A stretch of DNA of 64,000 nt from Elephas maximus indicus (Eukaryota > Chordata > Mammalia > Proboscidea > Elephantidae). This document shows positions 1 to 11,590 of this stretch, piece by piece. Made by a program: the position numbers and the translations under genes. Numbering within the stretch: position 1 is the first letter of the stretch; each line of letters starts with the position of its first letter. Under the pieces are notes generated by a model. The model worked only from the letters and a program-made list of their open reading frames with translations. It was not told the DNA's origin and ran no database searches. The stretch is taken from assembly GCF_024166365.1 (NCBI RefSeq), contig NC_064842.1:19253001-19317000 (forward strand), in the 5' to 3' direction.

Positions 1-1319
1 AGCTAGGTATTCCCCCAGACCATGGTCCCCACAGCCCTCAGCGCAGTAATTCAGTCCCTCAGGGAGTTTGGATGTGTCTATGGAGCTTCCATGACCTTCC
101 CTCACACGAGTTGTGCTGGCTTCCCCAGTATTATGTACTGTCTTACCCTTCACCAAAGTTACCACTTATCTATTGTCTATTTTGTGTTTTTCCATCACCA
201 ACCCCCATAACCATCAAAGATTATTTCTTTTTGTGTAAACCTTTTCATGAGTTTTTACAATAGTGGTCTCATACAATATTTGTCCTTTTATGATTGACTT
301 ATTTCACTCAGCATAATGCCCTCCAGATTCGTCCATGTTATGAAATGCTTCACAGATTCATCGTTGTTCTTTATCATTGTGTAGTACTCCATCGTGTGTA
401 TGTACCATAGTTTGTTTATCCATTCATCTGTTGATGGACTTCTGTGTTTTTTCCATCTTTTTGCTATTGTGAACAATGCTGCAATGAATATGGGTGTTCA
501 TATGTCTATTCGTGTGATGGCTCTTATTTCTCTAGGATACATTTCTAGGAGTGGGATTGCTGGATCATGTGGTATGGTATTTCTATTTCTAGCTTTTTAA
601 GGAAGTGCCATATCGTTTTCCAAAATGTTTGTACCATTTAGCATTCCCACCGGCAGTGCGTAAGAGTTCCAATCTCCCTGCAACCTCTCCAACATTTATT
701 ATTTTCTGTTTTTTTTTTTTGATTCCTGCCAGCGATGTTGGGGTGAGATGGTATCTCATTGTGGTTTTGATTTTCATTTCTCTAATAGCTACTGATCACG
801 AGCATTTCCTCATGTGTCTGTTAGCCGCTGGAAATGTCTTCTTTGGTGAAGTGTCTGTTCATTTCTTTTGCCCATTTTTTAATTGGATTATTTGTCTTTT
901 TGTTGTAGAGGTGTTGGATTTTCCTGTAGTTTTTAGAGACTAGACCTTTGTCAGATTTGTCATAGCCAAAATTTTTTTCCCAGTCTGGAGATTCTCTTTT
1001 TACTCTTTTGGTGAAGTCTTTTGATGAGCATAAGTGTTTAATTTTTAGAAAATGCCAGTTATCTAGCTTATCATCTGGAGTTTGTGTGTTTTAAGTTATG
1101 GTTTGTGTCCTGTTAATGCTGTGTATTAGGGCCTCTAGCGTTGATCCTATTTTTTCTTCTATGATCTTTATAGTTTTGGGCTTTATATTTAGGTCTTTGA
1201 TCCATTTTGAATTAGTTTTTGTGCATAGTGTGAGGTATGGGTCCTGTTTCATTTTTTTTGAAGATGGACATACAGTTTTGCCAGCACTGTTTGTTAAAGA
1301 GACTGTCTTTTCTCCATTT
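1..1319 (-). mobile_element. L1 LINE fragment (ORF2 3' part and 3' UTR), antisense
   Basis: The + strand reads as the reverse complement of an L1: the 3' UTR comes first, then the C-terminal ORF2 region. The first ~130 bases closely match 50147-50235, another antisense L1 3' UTR here. The reading frames carry many stops, so this is a dead copy. It is cut off by the window start and abuts an RTE element near 1320. Confidence 0.85.
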
Positions 1320-2955
1320 GTCCTTCCATCTTCTTTTGATGCTTCTTGTGTCCTTCAATATTTTGCCCATAGAATCCTTCAATATTGTAACTGGAGGCTT
1401 AAATTTTTTCTTCAGTTCTTGCAGCTTAAGAAATGGTGAGCATGTTCTTCCCTTTTGGTTTTCTAATTCCAGGTCTTTGCACATTTCATTATAATACTTT
1501 ATCTTCCTGAGCTACCCTTTGAAATCTTCTGTTTAGCTCTTTTACTTCATCATTTCTTCCATTTGCTTTAGCTACTCTATGTTCAAGAGCAAGTTTCAGA
1601 GTCTCTTCTGATGTCCATTTTGGTCTTTTCTTTTTTTCCCGTCTTTTTAATAACATCTTGCTTTCTTCATGTATGATGTCCTTGATGTCGTTCCACAACT
1701 CGTCTGGCCTTCAGTCATTAGTGTTCAACAAGTGAAATCTATTCTTGAGATGGTCTCCAAATTCAGGTGGAGTATACTCAAAGTCATATTTTGGTTCTCA
1801 TGAACTTGCTCAATTTTCTTCAGTTTCAGCTTAAACTTGTATATGAGCAATTGATGGTCTCTTTCACAGTTGGCCCCTGGCCTTGTTCTGGCTGATGATA
1901 CTGGGTTTTTCCATGCTTCTTTCCATACATGTAGTTGATTTGATTCCTGTCTTTTCTTTCCTGTGAGGTCCATGTGTGTAGCTGCCATTTACGTTGTTGA
2001 AAAAATGTATTTGCAATGAAGAAGCCATTGGTCTTGCAAAATTCTATCGTGGGATCTTCAGCATTGTGTTTCTGTCACCAAGGCCATATTTGCCAACTAC
2101 AGATTCTTTTTCTTTGTTTCCAACTTTGGCATTCCAATCACCAGTAATTATCAACGTATCTTGATTGCGTGTTTGATCAATTTCAGACTGCAGAAGTTGG
2201 TAAAAATCTTTGATTTCCTTATCTTTGGCCTTAGTGGTTGGTGTGTGAATTCAAATAATAATCATATTAACTGGTGTTCCTTGTAGATGTATGAATAGTA
2301 TCCTATCACTGATAGAGGTGTACTTCAGGATAGATCTTGAAATATTCTTTTTGACGATGAATACAATGCCACCCCTCTTCAATTTGTCATTCCCCGTATA
2401 GTAGACCACATGACTCTCCAATTCAAAATGACCAATAACAGTCCATTTCAACTTATAAATGCTTAGGATATCGATCTTTATGTGTTCCATTTAATTTTGG
2501 ACAATTTCTAATTTTCCTAGATTCGAACTTCGTACACTGCATGTTCTGATTATTAATGGATGTTTGCAGCTGTTTCCTCTCATTTTGAGTCATGCCACAT
2601 CAGCAAATGAAGGTCCCGAAACCTTTACTCCATCCACATCATTAAAGTCGACTACAGTTTGAGAAGGCCGTCTTCCCTGGTCATATTATGTGTGCCTTCC
2701 AACCTGAGGGACTCATCTTCTGGCACTATGTTCAGACAATATTCTGCTGCTACTCATAAGGTTTTCACTGCCCAGTTTTTTCAGAAGTAGATGGCCAGGT
2801 CTTTCTTCCTAGTCTGTCTTAGCCTGGAAGCTCTGCTGAAACCTGTCCACCATGACTGACCCTGATGGTATTTGAAATGCTGGTGGCATAGCTTCCAGCA
2901 TTACAGCAACACACAAGCCACAACAGTGTCACAAACTGACGAGTGTGTGGAGCAT
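1320..2955 (-). mobile_element. RTE-class LINE, 5' half with endonuclease region, degraded
   Basis: On the - strand this begins at the RTE 5' end (near 2955, shared with the element at 47.4-47.9 kb) and runs through the apurinic-like endonuclease region. The peptide from 2490 to 2251 shows the motif KLKRGGIVFIVKK. The peptide from 1988 to 1725 has ANCERDHQLLIYKFKLKLKK, where RTE/BovB-type endonucleases normally have a Ser-Asp-His; here Ser is replaced by Arg. Several stops separate the pieces. The reverse transcriptase and 3' end are missing and L1 sequence follows directly, which is unusual for LINEs, normally truncated at the 5' end. It is a fossil. Confidence 0.85.
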
Positions 2956-4013
2956 ATATGTGTAATACATGATAAATAATTAACAGATGATATAGCTGGG
3001 TAGTAACTCAAGGAGGTAGAGAATATGGCATTATTATTTGTTGCTAAGAAACAAAAAAATTGTAAGATTCTCACCTATAGTTTCTCTCTCAATGTGGTCC
3101 TGTAACTGGGCCCACTTCATGACAGTTAAGATCTATCTAAGGAGACTCTGCCTTCCTTCCTCACATCATCCCTCCTTGGGTTACACACTTTCTTTTCACT
3201 TCACAATTTTCCTTGGTGTCCAGTGTAACCATATTTCAACAGTATCAAAATATAGACAGAAATGGAAGTAAGTTCCCAGGCCCTACATGCTGTTAAAGTT
3301 TTTCCATGACACAATTCTTGTGCCTCTTAATGTGAAGGGATGAAAAGAACTAATTAAAAGTTGAATGCCTTCATATACACATGTGTAAGTGCCATGGGCA
3401 TTGCACAACTTTTTTCCTATTAGTAAAGAATGTGCCCACTCCCATAAAATAGTCCATCTCCATTCTAATGGTAGCACTATTTACTAAATTAACCCAGTGG
3501 TTGCATTTGCCAAGACTGGGTGGCAAACAAACATCACTGGAGTATAAGAAAACCCTAGGAATCTTAAATAATCTTCACAAGTCATTTACGCTTCTCAAGA
3601 CTAAACTGATCCATTTGATCTGGGTCAGAGCAGCCTTCGTTACTTCTCATCTGTTTTAGTTCAATAGCTTCCTAATTGAGCTTCCTTTCTGGCCCCCATT
3701 CGAGACCATCTAACTCAAGGGTTACAAACAGAAGGCTAAAGACATGTTTTTATACATGCTGTATAAAAATAGAGATTTCCCTGCTTCCCTTGAAAAAATG
3801 GGAAAACCTGGACATCCTGTGCTCCATTTCTACATGGCGTGGAACTTCATGCCAGTTCTTCACAATTCCTATCACTTCTATGGTGTCCTTCACCTGAAGC
3901 CAAGTATTCACTTGCTGTGTATCATTATGACTGCAGCTGCTCCTCTTACACCTTCTCCTTTTCCTTTATTTCCTCCCTAGAACCTGTAGGCATATGAGTT
4001 TTCACCACATCGT
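2956..4013. other. Intergenic sequence, no gene seen
   Basis: About 1 kb of AT-rich sequence without a recognisable gene. Short open frames here (for example 3038-3271 and 3676-3897) have no family resemblance that I can see and are treated as chance. Confidence 0.5.
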
Positions 4014-4537
4014 TGTCTTAGTTATACGATCTGCTGCTACTATAACAGAAATACTACAAGTGGATGGCTTTAACAAAGAGTTTATTTTCTCACAGTCCAG
4101 TAGGTTAGAAGTCGAAATTCAGGGCGCTGGCTCCCGGGGAAAGCTTTTTCTCTCTGTCAGCTCTGGAGGAAAGTCTTGTCGTCAACCTTCCCCTGGTCAA
4201 GGAACTTCTCAGCGCAGGAACATTTGGTCCAAAGGACGCACTCTGCTCCTGGTGTTGCTTTCTTGGTGGTATTAGGTCCCCATGTCTCTCCGCTTGCTTC
4301 TTTCTTTTATATTTCAAAAAAGATTGGCTTAAGACACAACCAAATCTTGTAGATTGAGCCCTGCCTCATTAATATAACTGCCTCTAATCCTGCCTCATTA
4401 ACATCATAGAGGTAGGATTTACAACATACAGAAAAATCCCGTCAGACAACAAAATGGTGGACAACCACAGAATTCTGAGAATCATGGCCTAGTCAAGTTG
4501 ACACATATTTTTGGGTGACGGAATTCAGTCCATGACA
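4014..4537 (-). mobile_element. Solo LTR, ERVL-MaLR (MLT1/MST-like)
   Basis: The element has TG...CA ends and is the same family as 48940-49435 and 60990-61350. Read on the - strand it begins like a MaLR LTR (TGTCATGGACTGAATTC) and ends in the 'ctaagaca' terminus. No clear target-site duplication remains (ATCGT on the left, CACAA on the right), so it is older than, or altered relative to, the 48.9 kb copy. Confidence 0.75.
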
Positions 4538-4545
4538 CACAACAT

Positions 4546-4985
4546 TTGCCAATTTAACATTTTTCTCTTGTACCATTTAACGACACCGATTACATTAATC
4601 ATATAGAGCAGTCATCACAAATATCCGTTGCCAAATTTCTACCACCATAAACAGAAACTCAGTGCTACCTAAACAGTGACTCCCCCTTTCCCTCTCCCTC
4701 CTGCCCATGGCAACCACTAATAAACTTTGTTCTCTGTACATTTGCCTGTCCCAGCTATTTCATATGAGTGAGATCATACAATATTTATCCTTCTGTGACT
4801 AACTTTTTTCATTCAGCATAGTGTTTTCAAGATTCATCCATGTTGTAGCATGTATCAGGACTTGATTTCTCTACATTACTGAGTAATATGCCATTGTATG
4901 TATGTGCCACATTTTTTTCTTAATCCATTCATCTATCGATAGGCATTTCAATTATTTCCACCTTTTGACTGTTGTGAATAGTGCC
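4546..4985 (-). mobile_element. Old L1 3' fragment, antisense
   Basis: It parallels the L1 fragments at 8455-9200 and 50236-51365: a run describing 'aaccactaataaactt', then 'ttcattcagcatagtg', then 'ccattcatctat'. It is diverged and has no coding capacity. Confidence 0.7.
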
Positions 4986-4999
4986 AGGCAGCCCTGATT

Positions 5000-5200
5000 T
5001 TGTATCTCTGCTTTACCGCTTACTTACTTTGGTCAAGTTCCTTAGCCAGTCTGATTTTCAGTTCCTGTTACCTATAAATAATTCCTACCTTGTGAGATTG
5101 CTATGAGGGTAAGAATTATTTTGTATAAAACAGCTAGCACAGTGGTGTTTTACCCATAGCAGGTACTCAGTGACTGGCAGTAAATATCACAAATAAATGA
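5000..5200 (+). repeat. MIR SINE fossil
   Basis: The order of motifs follows the MIR consensus on the + strand: a 'tggtcaagttccttagcc' segment, a 'cctataaataattcctacc' segment, a 'gtgagattgctatgaggg' segment, and a tail ending in 'gcaggtactcagtga'. Strongly diverged. Confidence 0.65.
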
Positions 5201-5524
5201 ATCAGTATGAAACACACCAGACTTAAAAGACAGCCCATAGAAAGTGTGCTTGGGTAGAGCAAAAAGAAAGCAGGAGAAAGAAGAGGTTATATAGACAACA
5301 GGGTCTATACAGCGCCTTGTCGATTAAGACACTATAGTGGGCACTTTTAGTTTGACTTTTTTTCCCAACCCTCTGATAGCTTTTAATGTAGGACTTGCTT
5401 AATTATTAGTTGGCAGAAGTCTGCAAATGATAGGCAGCTCTATACATAGAATAATGAATATGATATAAGAAAATCTTAGCTAATTACTGTTTACTTGCAA
5501 ATGTCATGTGACTGGCTTTGTAAG

Positions 5525-5580
5525 TGTGTGTGTTGCATGTGTGAACGTTTGTGTGTGGACAAGCGTGTGTACACCCTATA
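5525..5580. repeat. GT-rich imperfect microsatellite
   Basis: Interrupted TG/GTGT runs (for example 'gtgtgtgtgttgcatgtgtg') within otherwise unremarkable sequence. Confidence 0.6.
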
Positions 5581-5654
5581 CCATGGAAACTCTGCAGACA
5601 ATGGCTCACCAGTTGGTAAAGATGGCTGGCTCCCCACGTAGCTGTCCTAGTGTC

Positions 5655-5815
5655 CCTAAGCATCCCTTGCAGCTGGTTATCGCTTGTCTTTCTCTCTAAA
5701 CTGCAAACTCCTGGAGTCCTGGAATGTGTCATTTGTATCTATACTCCCTGCACATAGTACAATATTTGGTACGTAGCAGATGTTCAATAAATATTTGTTG
5801 AGTAGATGAACAGAT
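5655..5815 (+). repeat. L2 LINE 3' fossil
   Basis: It shows the typical L2 3' end order: 'aactcctggagt', 'cacatagtacaatatttggt', then 'ttcaataaatatttgttga'. Confidence 0.65.
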
Positions 5816-5989
5816 AAATTGGGAGTTGACTATGTGTGTATTGTCTATAAATATATGATGTAAATATATACATGCACACAGTTTTACTCCTGTTAGTGTG
5901 CCAGCTTTCCATTTAGTCTGGCTGTTGAGCCACATATAGACTAGGGTTTCTTCTTTAGTGTAAGTTGTCCCTTCAAGATAGTCTTTAAC

Positions 5990-6195
5990 GACGTTGTCCT
6001 GAAGAACTTTCGGCAGTGATGGAAATGTTCAGTTCTTCATCGTCCAACATGTGAGTCAATAGTCACGTGTGGTTATGGAGCACTTGAAAGGTAGTTAATG
6101 TTACTGAGGAATTGGATTTTTAATTTAATTTAATTTTAAATAATTTAAATAGTTACATGGGACTACCATGTTTGTCAGCACAGGTCTATGATCTC
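5990..6195. mobile_element. Likely hAT-type non-autonomous DNA transposon remnant
   Basis: It contains a 'gtggttatggagcacttgaa' segment followed by an AT-rich core and a roughly complementary return ('agttacatgggactaccatg'), as in hAT/Charlie-related short elements. A related 'ggctttt...cacttgaaatgt' segment occurs at 48675-48790. The exact family is not certain. Confidence 0.45.
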
Positions 6196-6778
6196 TTGTA
6201 TCTCTTTGTGCTTTTCCAGGTCATAATCATTTGATAGGTTCTGAATTATACTTTTTGATGTTGCTTATACTTGGATTTGGAAGGCTTTGCTAGTGCCCTA
6301 GTACCACCTTTTAAATAAAGTGAAAAATATTTATTGAGCATCTGGTACTTTCCAATATTGCTAGGAGTTACGAAGAATATGAAGTTCTAACCTTTGCTTA
6401 AGGACTAACTAGTGAGGAAATGGATTAGGAAACATGAAACACTAAAATAGAGAAATAGACTACACAGCCTTAGACTTGGCAACTGTAAACATGAGTATGA
6501 AATCTGTTTTTGACATAATCCTTATTCACCGAATAGAAGCAATTGTACAATATGCTGTCCATTTAGGGGGAAAAGTACCTGAACATAAAATTAAACCTAA
6601 AAGCCATAGAAAACTTGTTCAGTAGCTCTAAGATCAGTTTAGGATCAATGATGAATCTTGGTAGTGTTTACTAATGGTACCCACAGTCATGACAGTCGTG
6701 TGGAAAACAGAGCCTTGCAAATTAATTTACTCATTAAAATTTTTGTTGTTGTTGTTTTTAGGTGTTACGCCAAGAAGA

Positions 6779-6992
6779 GGAGTCCCTGGGTGATACAAAT
6801 GGTTAATGTACTTGCTTGCTAACTGAAAGTCTGAAGGTTTGAGTCCACCCAGAGGTGCCTCAGAAGAAAGACCTGTTCATCTACTTCCAAAAAATCAGCC
6901 ACTGAAAACCTGATGGAGCACAGTTCTGCTCTGACACACATGGGGTCACAACAAGTTGGAGCTGACTCCCCAGCAAATGGTTCTTTAACTGG
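6779..6992 (+). mobile_element. AfroSINE, long form
   Basis: It starts with the tRNA-related head (gagtccctgggtgatacaaa), has a weak B box (aggtttgagtcc), keeps the central segment, and ends in the RTE-like tail (ggggtcacaacaagttgga). The sequence is diverged. Confidence 0.85.
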
Positions 6993-7481
6993 TATAATCT
7001 AACGTTGGAAACAAATATAAATAAGCAATTTGAAAACAATGCGTTAGAAATTAGTTCTATCACAGAGGACTTCTAGCACAGAAGCATTTGCTACAAATAA
7101 GTCAACAGTTTGTCCCATATGGATAATAGTGAATGTACTGGACTCCTGCAAATTTGATATTACATGGATATGACAGTTATTTCCTTTGTGTAAGGTAAGT
7201 TTTGGTGTTATTAGTCTTCATCTGGTAAATATTTTAGTTATCAGAAAAGCCCTGATACCTTACTATTAGCCACATGATTCAGGTTTTCTTGCAACTTTCT
7301 AGTTGGCACATTTTATTCTTCAAGAGTTACATAATTTATGTGAAGACAGACACTCATAACATCAAAGACCAGATGACTCATAGGTACCATTTACTTGAAA
7401 ACTTTTAGCCTATTGTGGTGTCTAAATCATTTGTAAAGGGAGTATTTTGTACCATTTAAAATTTAAAACCTTTAGTATACT

Positions 7482-7694
7482 GGAGTCCCTGGGTGATGCT
7501 AATGGTTCTCTCACTCCGTTGTAATGTTTGGTGGTTTCAGTCCACTCAGAAGTACCTGGGAAGAAAGGCCTGTCCATCTATTTCTAATCAACCATTGAAA
7601 GCCCTGTGGAGCACAGTTCTACTCTGACACACATGGGGTTGCCATGAGTTGGAATCGACTTGATGGCAACTAGCTTGTTTTTTTTTTTTTTTTG
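7482..7694 (+). mobile_element. AfroSINE, long form, with target-site duplication
   Basis: Head 'ggagtccctgggtgatgc' through tail 'tgagttggaatcgacttga' and a poly-T-rich end. It is flanked by a 10-bp direct repeat with one mismatch: TTTAGTATAC (7471-7480) and TTTAGTATGC (7697-7706). The central region absent from the short form is present. Confidence 0.9.
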
Positions 7695-8164
7695 GTTTAG
7701 TATGCCAGCTCAATTTCATGTCTTCAATAATTGTAAAAGCTTTGAGACTCTAATGTAAACTTTAAGTATAACAAATAAAAGCTGAATATGAATAACATTA
7801 TTTTAAATTTTATCAGTGTCTCCCACTTGTAGTCTTGGAGTCAGCAAAGAAGAAACTTGTGGAAGTTTGTCCCTGGGGGCATCTTTAAAATCTTCCAGTC
7901 TGCTTTGCTTGGTTTACAAACGAGGAAACATGTCCAGACAGATCACCCAGGTGGTTATAGTGACAGTGCTGGGACAAGGTAGTCTGCACGCTCCTGTCCA
8001 GTCTGTTACCATTGTTTCACTTGGTTCCCAGATTGACACCTTACCAGGAACAAATCATTGACAATTTACAAAACATGTATAGTCATAATTCCCTAAATAA
8101 TATTTATTATTTAGCAATCCTACCATAGATTTGCTTAAGTTCATTAAATTGCTGGGTGTATCTA

Positions 8165-8390
8165 ATGAAGACTAATATTTAGTGAGCTCTTACTATATAC
8201 CAAGCACTGTACTCTGCATTCATTTATTATCTCATTGGATCTTCTCAACAACGCTTTGAGTCTTGTCTCATCTTATGTATGAGGAAACTCAGGCATAGAA
8301 AGATAAGTAGTTTGTTCAAGATCACATAGCTACTCGGGGGGCTACCTGGGACTGGAACCCAGGTCTCTTGATTTTAAAGCTTGTATTTTT
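8165..8390 (-). repeat. MIR SINE fossil, antisense
   Basis: The + strand carries the reverse complement of the MIR core: 'gaggaaactcaggcatagaa', 'caagatcacatagctact', 'ggaacccaggtctcttga'. Confidence 0.8.
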
Positions 8391-8454
8391 ACTACTTCTT
8401 GGTACATTCACCCCTTCAACTGGACTTTCCCGTTTATATATTGGAAAACATACT

Positions 8455-9200
8455 CTTTTTAAAAAAAATTATTGTGCTAGAATATGTATAACATAAAATA
8501 GTCATTTTATGATTTTTTAAGTGTCCCATTCAGTGACATTAATTACATTAACAACCACCATATCTATTTGTAAAAGCTTTTCATCACTCTAAACAGACAC
8601 TCGGTGCCCCTTAAGAATAACTTCCCATTCCTCTTTCCCATCCCTGGTCCCGGGAAACCACTAATAAACTTTTGTCTCTATGCATTATTTATTCTAGATA
8701 TTCCATGTAACTGGAATCATACACTATTGGTCCTTTTGTGTCAGACTTATTTTACTCAGCATAATGATTTCAAGGTTCATTCATGTTGTAGCATGGATCA
8801 GAACTTCATTTTTCTTTATGGCTGAATAATATTCCATGTATGCATATACCACATTTGTTTACCCATTCATCTATTGTTGGACACGTGGGTTTTTTCTACC
8901 TTTTGGCTCTTGTGAATAATGTCGTACAAGCATCTGTTTGAGTCTCTGATTTCATTTATTTTGGGTATATACCTACCAGTGGAATTGCTGGGTCATATGC
9001 TAGTTCTATATTTAACATTCTGAAGAACTGCCAAACTGTTTTCCACAGTGGCTGCACCATTTTACATTCCCGTTGGCAATGCTAAAGCGTTCTAATTTTT
9101 CTACATCTTTGCCAACACTTGTTATGTTTTGTTTTTCTGATAACAGACACCCTAGTGGGTGTGAAAGGGTGACCTCCTTGTGGTTTCAATTTGCATTTCC
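8455..9200 (-). mobile_element. Old L1 3' portion, antisense, interrupted by SINE and RTE insertions
   Basis: Continuous antisense L1 that resumes after the AfroSINE (9385-9423) and again after the RTE (10131-10190). When the two insertions and one copy of each duplication are removed, the L1 text runs on ('gtatcttc' then 'gttggagaaatgtgtattc'). Confidence 0.85.
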
Positions 9201-9213
9201 CTAATGGCTAATG

Positions 9214-9371
9214 GGAGCCTTGGTGGCACAGTGGTTAAGAACTGGGCTGCTAAGCAAAAGGTCAATGGTTTGACCCTACCAGCTGCTCCTTGGAAACTCT
9301 ATGGGGCAGTTCTACTTTGTCCGAAGGGTCACTATGAGTTGGAATTGACTCAAAAGCATCAGGTTTTTTTT
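9214..9371 (+). mobile_element. AfroSINE, short form, with 13-bp target-site duplication
   Basis: It has an intact-looking A box (tggtggcacagtggttaaga). The B box region (ggtttgaccct) is altered. The form with the central deletion runs directly to 'tccttggaaactctatgggg'. It is flanked by CTAATGGCTAATG at 9201-9213 and 9372-9384, and inserted into antisense L1. Confidence 0.95.
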
Positions 9372-9433
9372 CTAATGGCTAATGATATTGGGGTTCGTTT
9401 CATGTGTTTATTGACCATTTGTGTATCTTCATT

Positions 9434-10120
9434 ACACCCCAACATAAAGAAAACAAAAATCTTCACAACTGGACCAAAAAGCAACATCATGATAAACAGA
9501 GAAAAGATTGAAGTTGTCAAGGATTTCATTTTACTTGGATCCGCAATCAACACTCATAGAAGCAGCAGTCAAGAAATCAGATGATGTATTGGATTGGGCA
9601 AATCTGTGGCAAAGACCTCTTTACAGTGTTAGAAAGCGAAGATATCACTTTGAGGATTAAGGTACGCTGGACCCAAGCCATGGTATTTTCAATTGCTTTA
9701 CATGTATGCAAAAGCTGGACAATTAATAAGGAAAACTGAAGAACTGATGCCTTTGAATTATGGTGTTGGAGAAGAATATTGAATACATCAAAAGAACAAA
9801 CAAATCTGTTTTGGAAGAATATAGCCAGAATGCTGCTTAGAAATGGGGATGGCGAGACTTTGTCTCATGTACTTTGGACATGTTATCAAGAGGGACCAGT
9901 CCCTGGAGAATGATATCATGCTTGGTAAAGTGGACAGTCAGTGAAAAAGAAGACGACTCTCAGTGAAATGGGTTGACACAGTGGCTACAACAATGGGCTC
10001 AAGCATAGCAATGATTGTGAGGGTTGCGCAGGACCGGGCAGTGTTTCGTTTTGTTGTTGTATGTGGGGCCTCTATGAGTCAAAACTGACTCAACGGCACC
10101 TAACAACGAGAACAACAATA
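9434..10120 (+). mobile_element. RTE-class LINE 3' fragment, 5'-truncated
   Basis: It encodes the degraded C-terminal part of an RTE ORF; the peptide near 9430-9584 reads NIKKTKIFTTGPKSNIMINR. It ends in the RTE 3' tail (tgagtcaaaactgactcaac, then aacaac-type repeats). It is flanked by the 10-bp direct repeat TATCTTCATT (9424-9433) and TATCTTCGTT (10121-10130), so this is a genuine 5'-truncated retrotransposition into the L1. Frameshifts and stops are present. Confidence 0.92.
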
Positions 10121-10318
10121 TATCTTCGTTGGAGAAATGTGTATTCAAGTCCTTTGCCTATTTTTAAATTGGGCTTTTTGTCGTTAAGTTGTAGGAAAAA
10201 TGTGTGCTTTTAGCATATAATAGTTTGAAGGTACTTGTAACTTCTTATACCTTTTTAAAAATACATTGGAAAATGCATCTTAACATATTTAATTGCTTCT
10301 TTCATTAATTTAAGTTAA

Positions 10319-10402
10319 GGAGCCCTGGTGGCAGAGTGGCTAAAGTGCTTGGTTGCTAAGCGAAAGGTCAGTGGGTAAGGTTAGTGGTTCGAACCCACCA
10401 AT
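10319..10402 (+). mobile_element. AfroSINE head fragment
   Basis: Only the tRNA-related part is present: A box (tggtggcagagtggctaaag) and a good B box (agtggttcgaaccc). It stops abruptly after 'acccacca'. A second SINE follows 25 bases on. Confidence 0.85.
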
Positions 10403-10427
10403 TCAGTTTAAACTGGACTTGCAAAAA

Positions 10428-10630
10428 GGAACCCTAGTAGTGCAGTGATTAAGAACTTGGCTGCTAATCAAAAGGTCTGTGGCAGGAACCCACCAGTAGC
10501 TCTGTGGGAGAAAGATATGATCTGCTCCCATAAAGATAATACCCTTGGAAACCCTATGGGGCAGTTCTTTTACGTACAGGGTTCCTATGAGTCAGGATCA
10601 ACTCATTGACAATGGGTTTGGCTTGGTTTT
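10428..10630 (+). mobile_element. AfroSINE, long form
   Basis: Full order: head 'ggaaccctagtagtgcagtg', diverged B box, central segment 'gtgggagaaagatatgatct' that the short form lacks, and tail 'gagtcaggatcaactcattg' with 'gggtttggcttggtttt'. Confidence 0.9.
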
Positions 10631-10704
10631 GGGTATACTATTAAAAAAAAGAGTTAAATGGAAAAATGTCATGATTAGTAAAGCCCATGTTGAGTCTACT
10701 TAAT

Positions 10705-10989
10705 TGAGCATTTGTCAGTTCATGTCACTCCTCTGGTAACAACCCTTCCACATCTTCCCTGTCACTGGAGGCAAAAGCCAAAATCCTTACAAAACCACCT
10801 GCAATCTGCATCTCCCCGCTTCGCTCTTACCCCTGATCACTGTTGTTCCCCTCAGGCCTCTGCGTTTGCTGCTCCCTCTGCCTCCACCTCCTCTAGTGTA
10901 TGCATTTATGTTAACTTATTAGTTGGGTTTCCCTGACCACCCCATTTATAACTGAAAACTCACCCCCATCTCAGCACGTCCTGCCCCTC
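10705..10989 (+). repeat. L2 LINE fossil (first part)
   Basis: Pyrimidine-rich L2 3' region ('gtcactcctctggtaacaac', 'cctctgcgtttgctgctccc'). The rest of the L2 probably continues at 11035-11190 after an AfroSINE tail fragment. Confidence 0.65.
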
Positions 10990-11028
10990 TCGCTATGAAT
11001 TGGAACCAACTTGATGGCAACAGGTTTC
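10990..11028 (+). mobile_element. AfroSINE 3' tail fragment
   Basis: Only 'tcgctatgaattggaacc' and 'ttgatggcaacaggttt' of the RTE-like tail remain, within L2 sequence. Confidence 0.7.
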
Positions 11029-11034
11029 AATGGG

Positions 11035-11190
11035 TACTGTCAACATCTCAATTATTTTATTTATTTACTAACTCTTCCTAAGACAGTGAAGGTGTGTTTG
11101 CATGGTTCACTGCTGTATCCCTAGTAGGCTAGTGCCTGGGTTAGAGAAGGTGCTCAAAAAAATATTTGCTGAAATTTTGTGACAAAGTAT
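11035..11190 (+). repeat. L2 LINE fossil (continuation)
   Basis: It shows 'cactgctgtatccctagtag', 'agtgcctgggttagagaagg' and 'tgctcaaaaaaatatttgct', the usual L2 3' end order, following the fragment that ends at 10989. Confidence 0.6.
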
Positions 11191-11204
11191 AGCATTTAGG
11201 TATA

Positions 11205-11590
11205 TAGGTGTCCCCTGCTTTTTGAAAATTCATTTTATACCACTTCCCTTTTAAGAAAGACCTACGTCAGTACCTGTTTTCACTAACGGAAAGAAATCCG
11301 AAGAGGATTTCCACTTTTACCAAAAAAAAAAGGCTAAAAGTGGCAATAGCATTCAGAGTTTGTTTTGCAGCAAGCCATTAAACAGGCAGCGTGTACCCAG
11401 AGCAGCAAGAGTGATGTTGCCAAGCCCCTTGCCCGGGAACTACACTCAGCATCTTAGCATCAAGCCACCATAACTTTGTGAGTATCTGTGCTTTATCTCG
11501 ATTTATTTTGTGCATCTGTTAGCATGATGCATCTTAAAGTATCAGAAAAGCCTAGGTGAGCTCGTAAGGGTGTTACACTTAGTGTAAAAC
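11205..11590. repeat. Unclassified repeat-like segment
   Basis: This stretch is compositionally distinct: more GC and CpG than its flanks and with partly self-complementary stretches ('gaaatccgaagaggatttc'). I do not recognise it with certainty. It has no open reading frame of note and looks like an old dispersed element rather than a gene. Confidence 0.35.
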
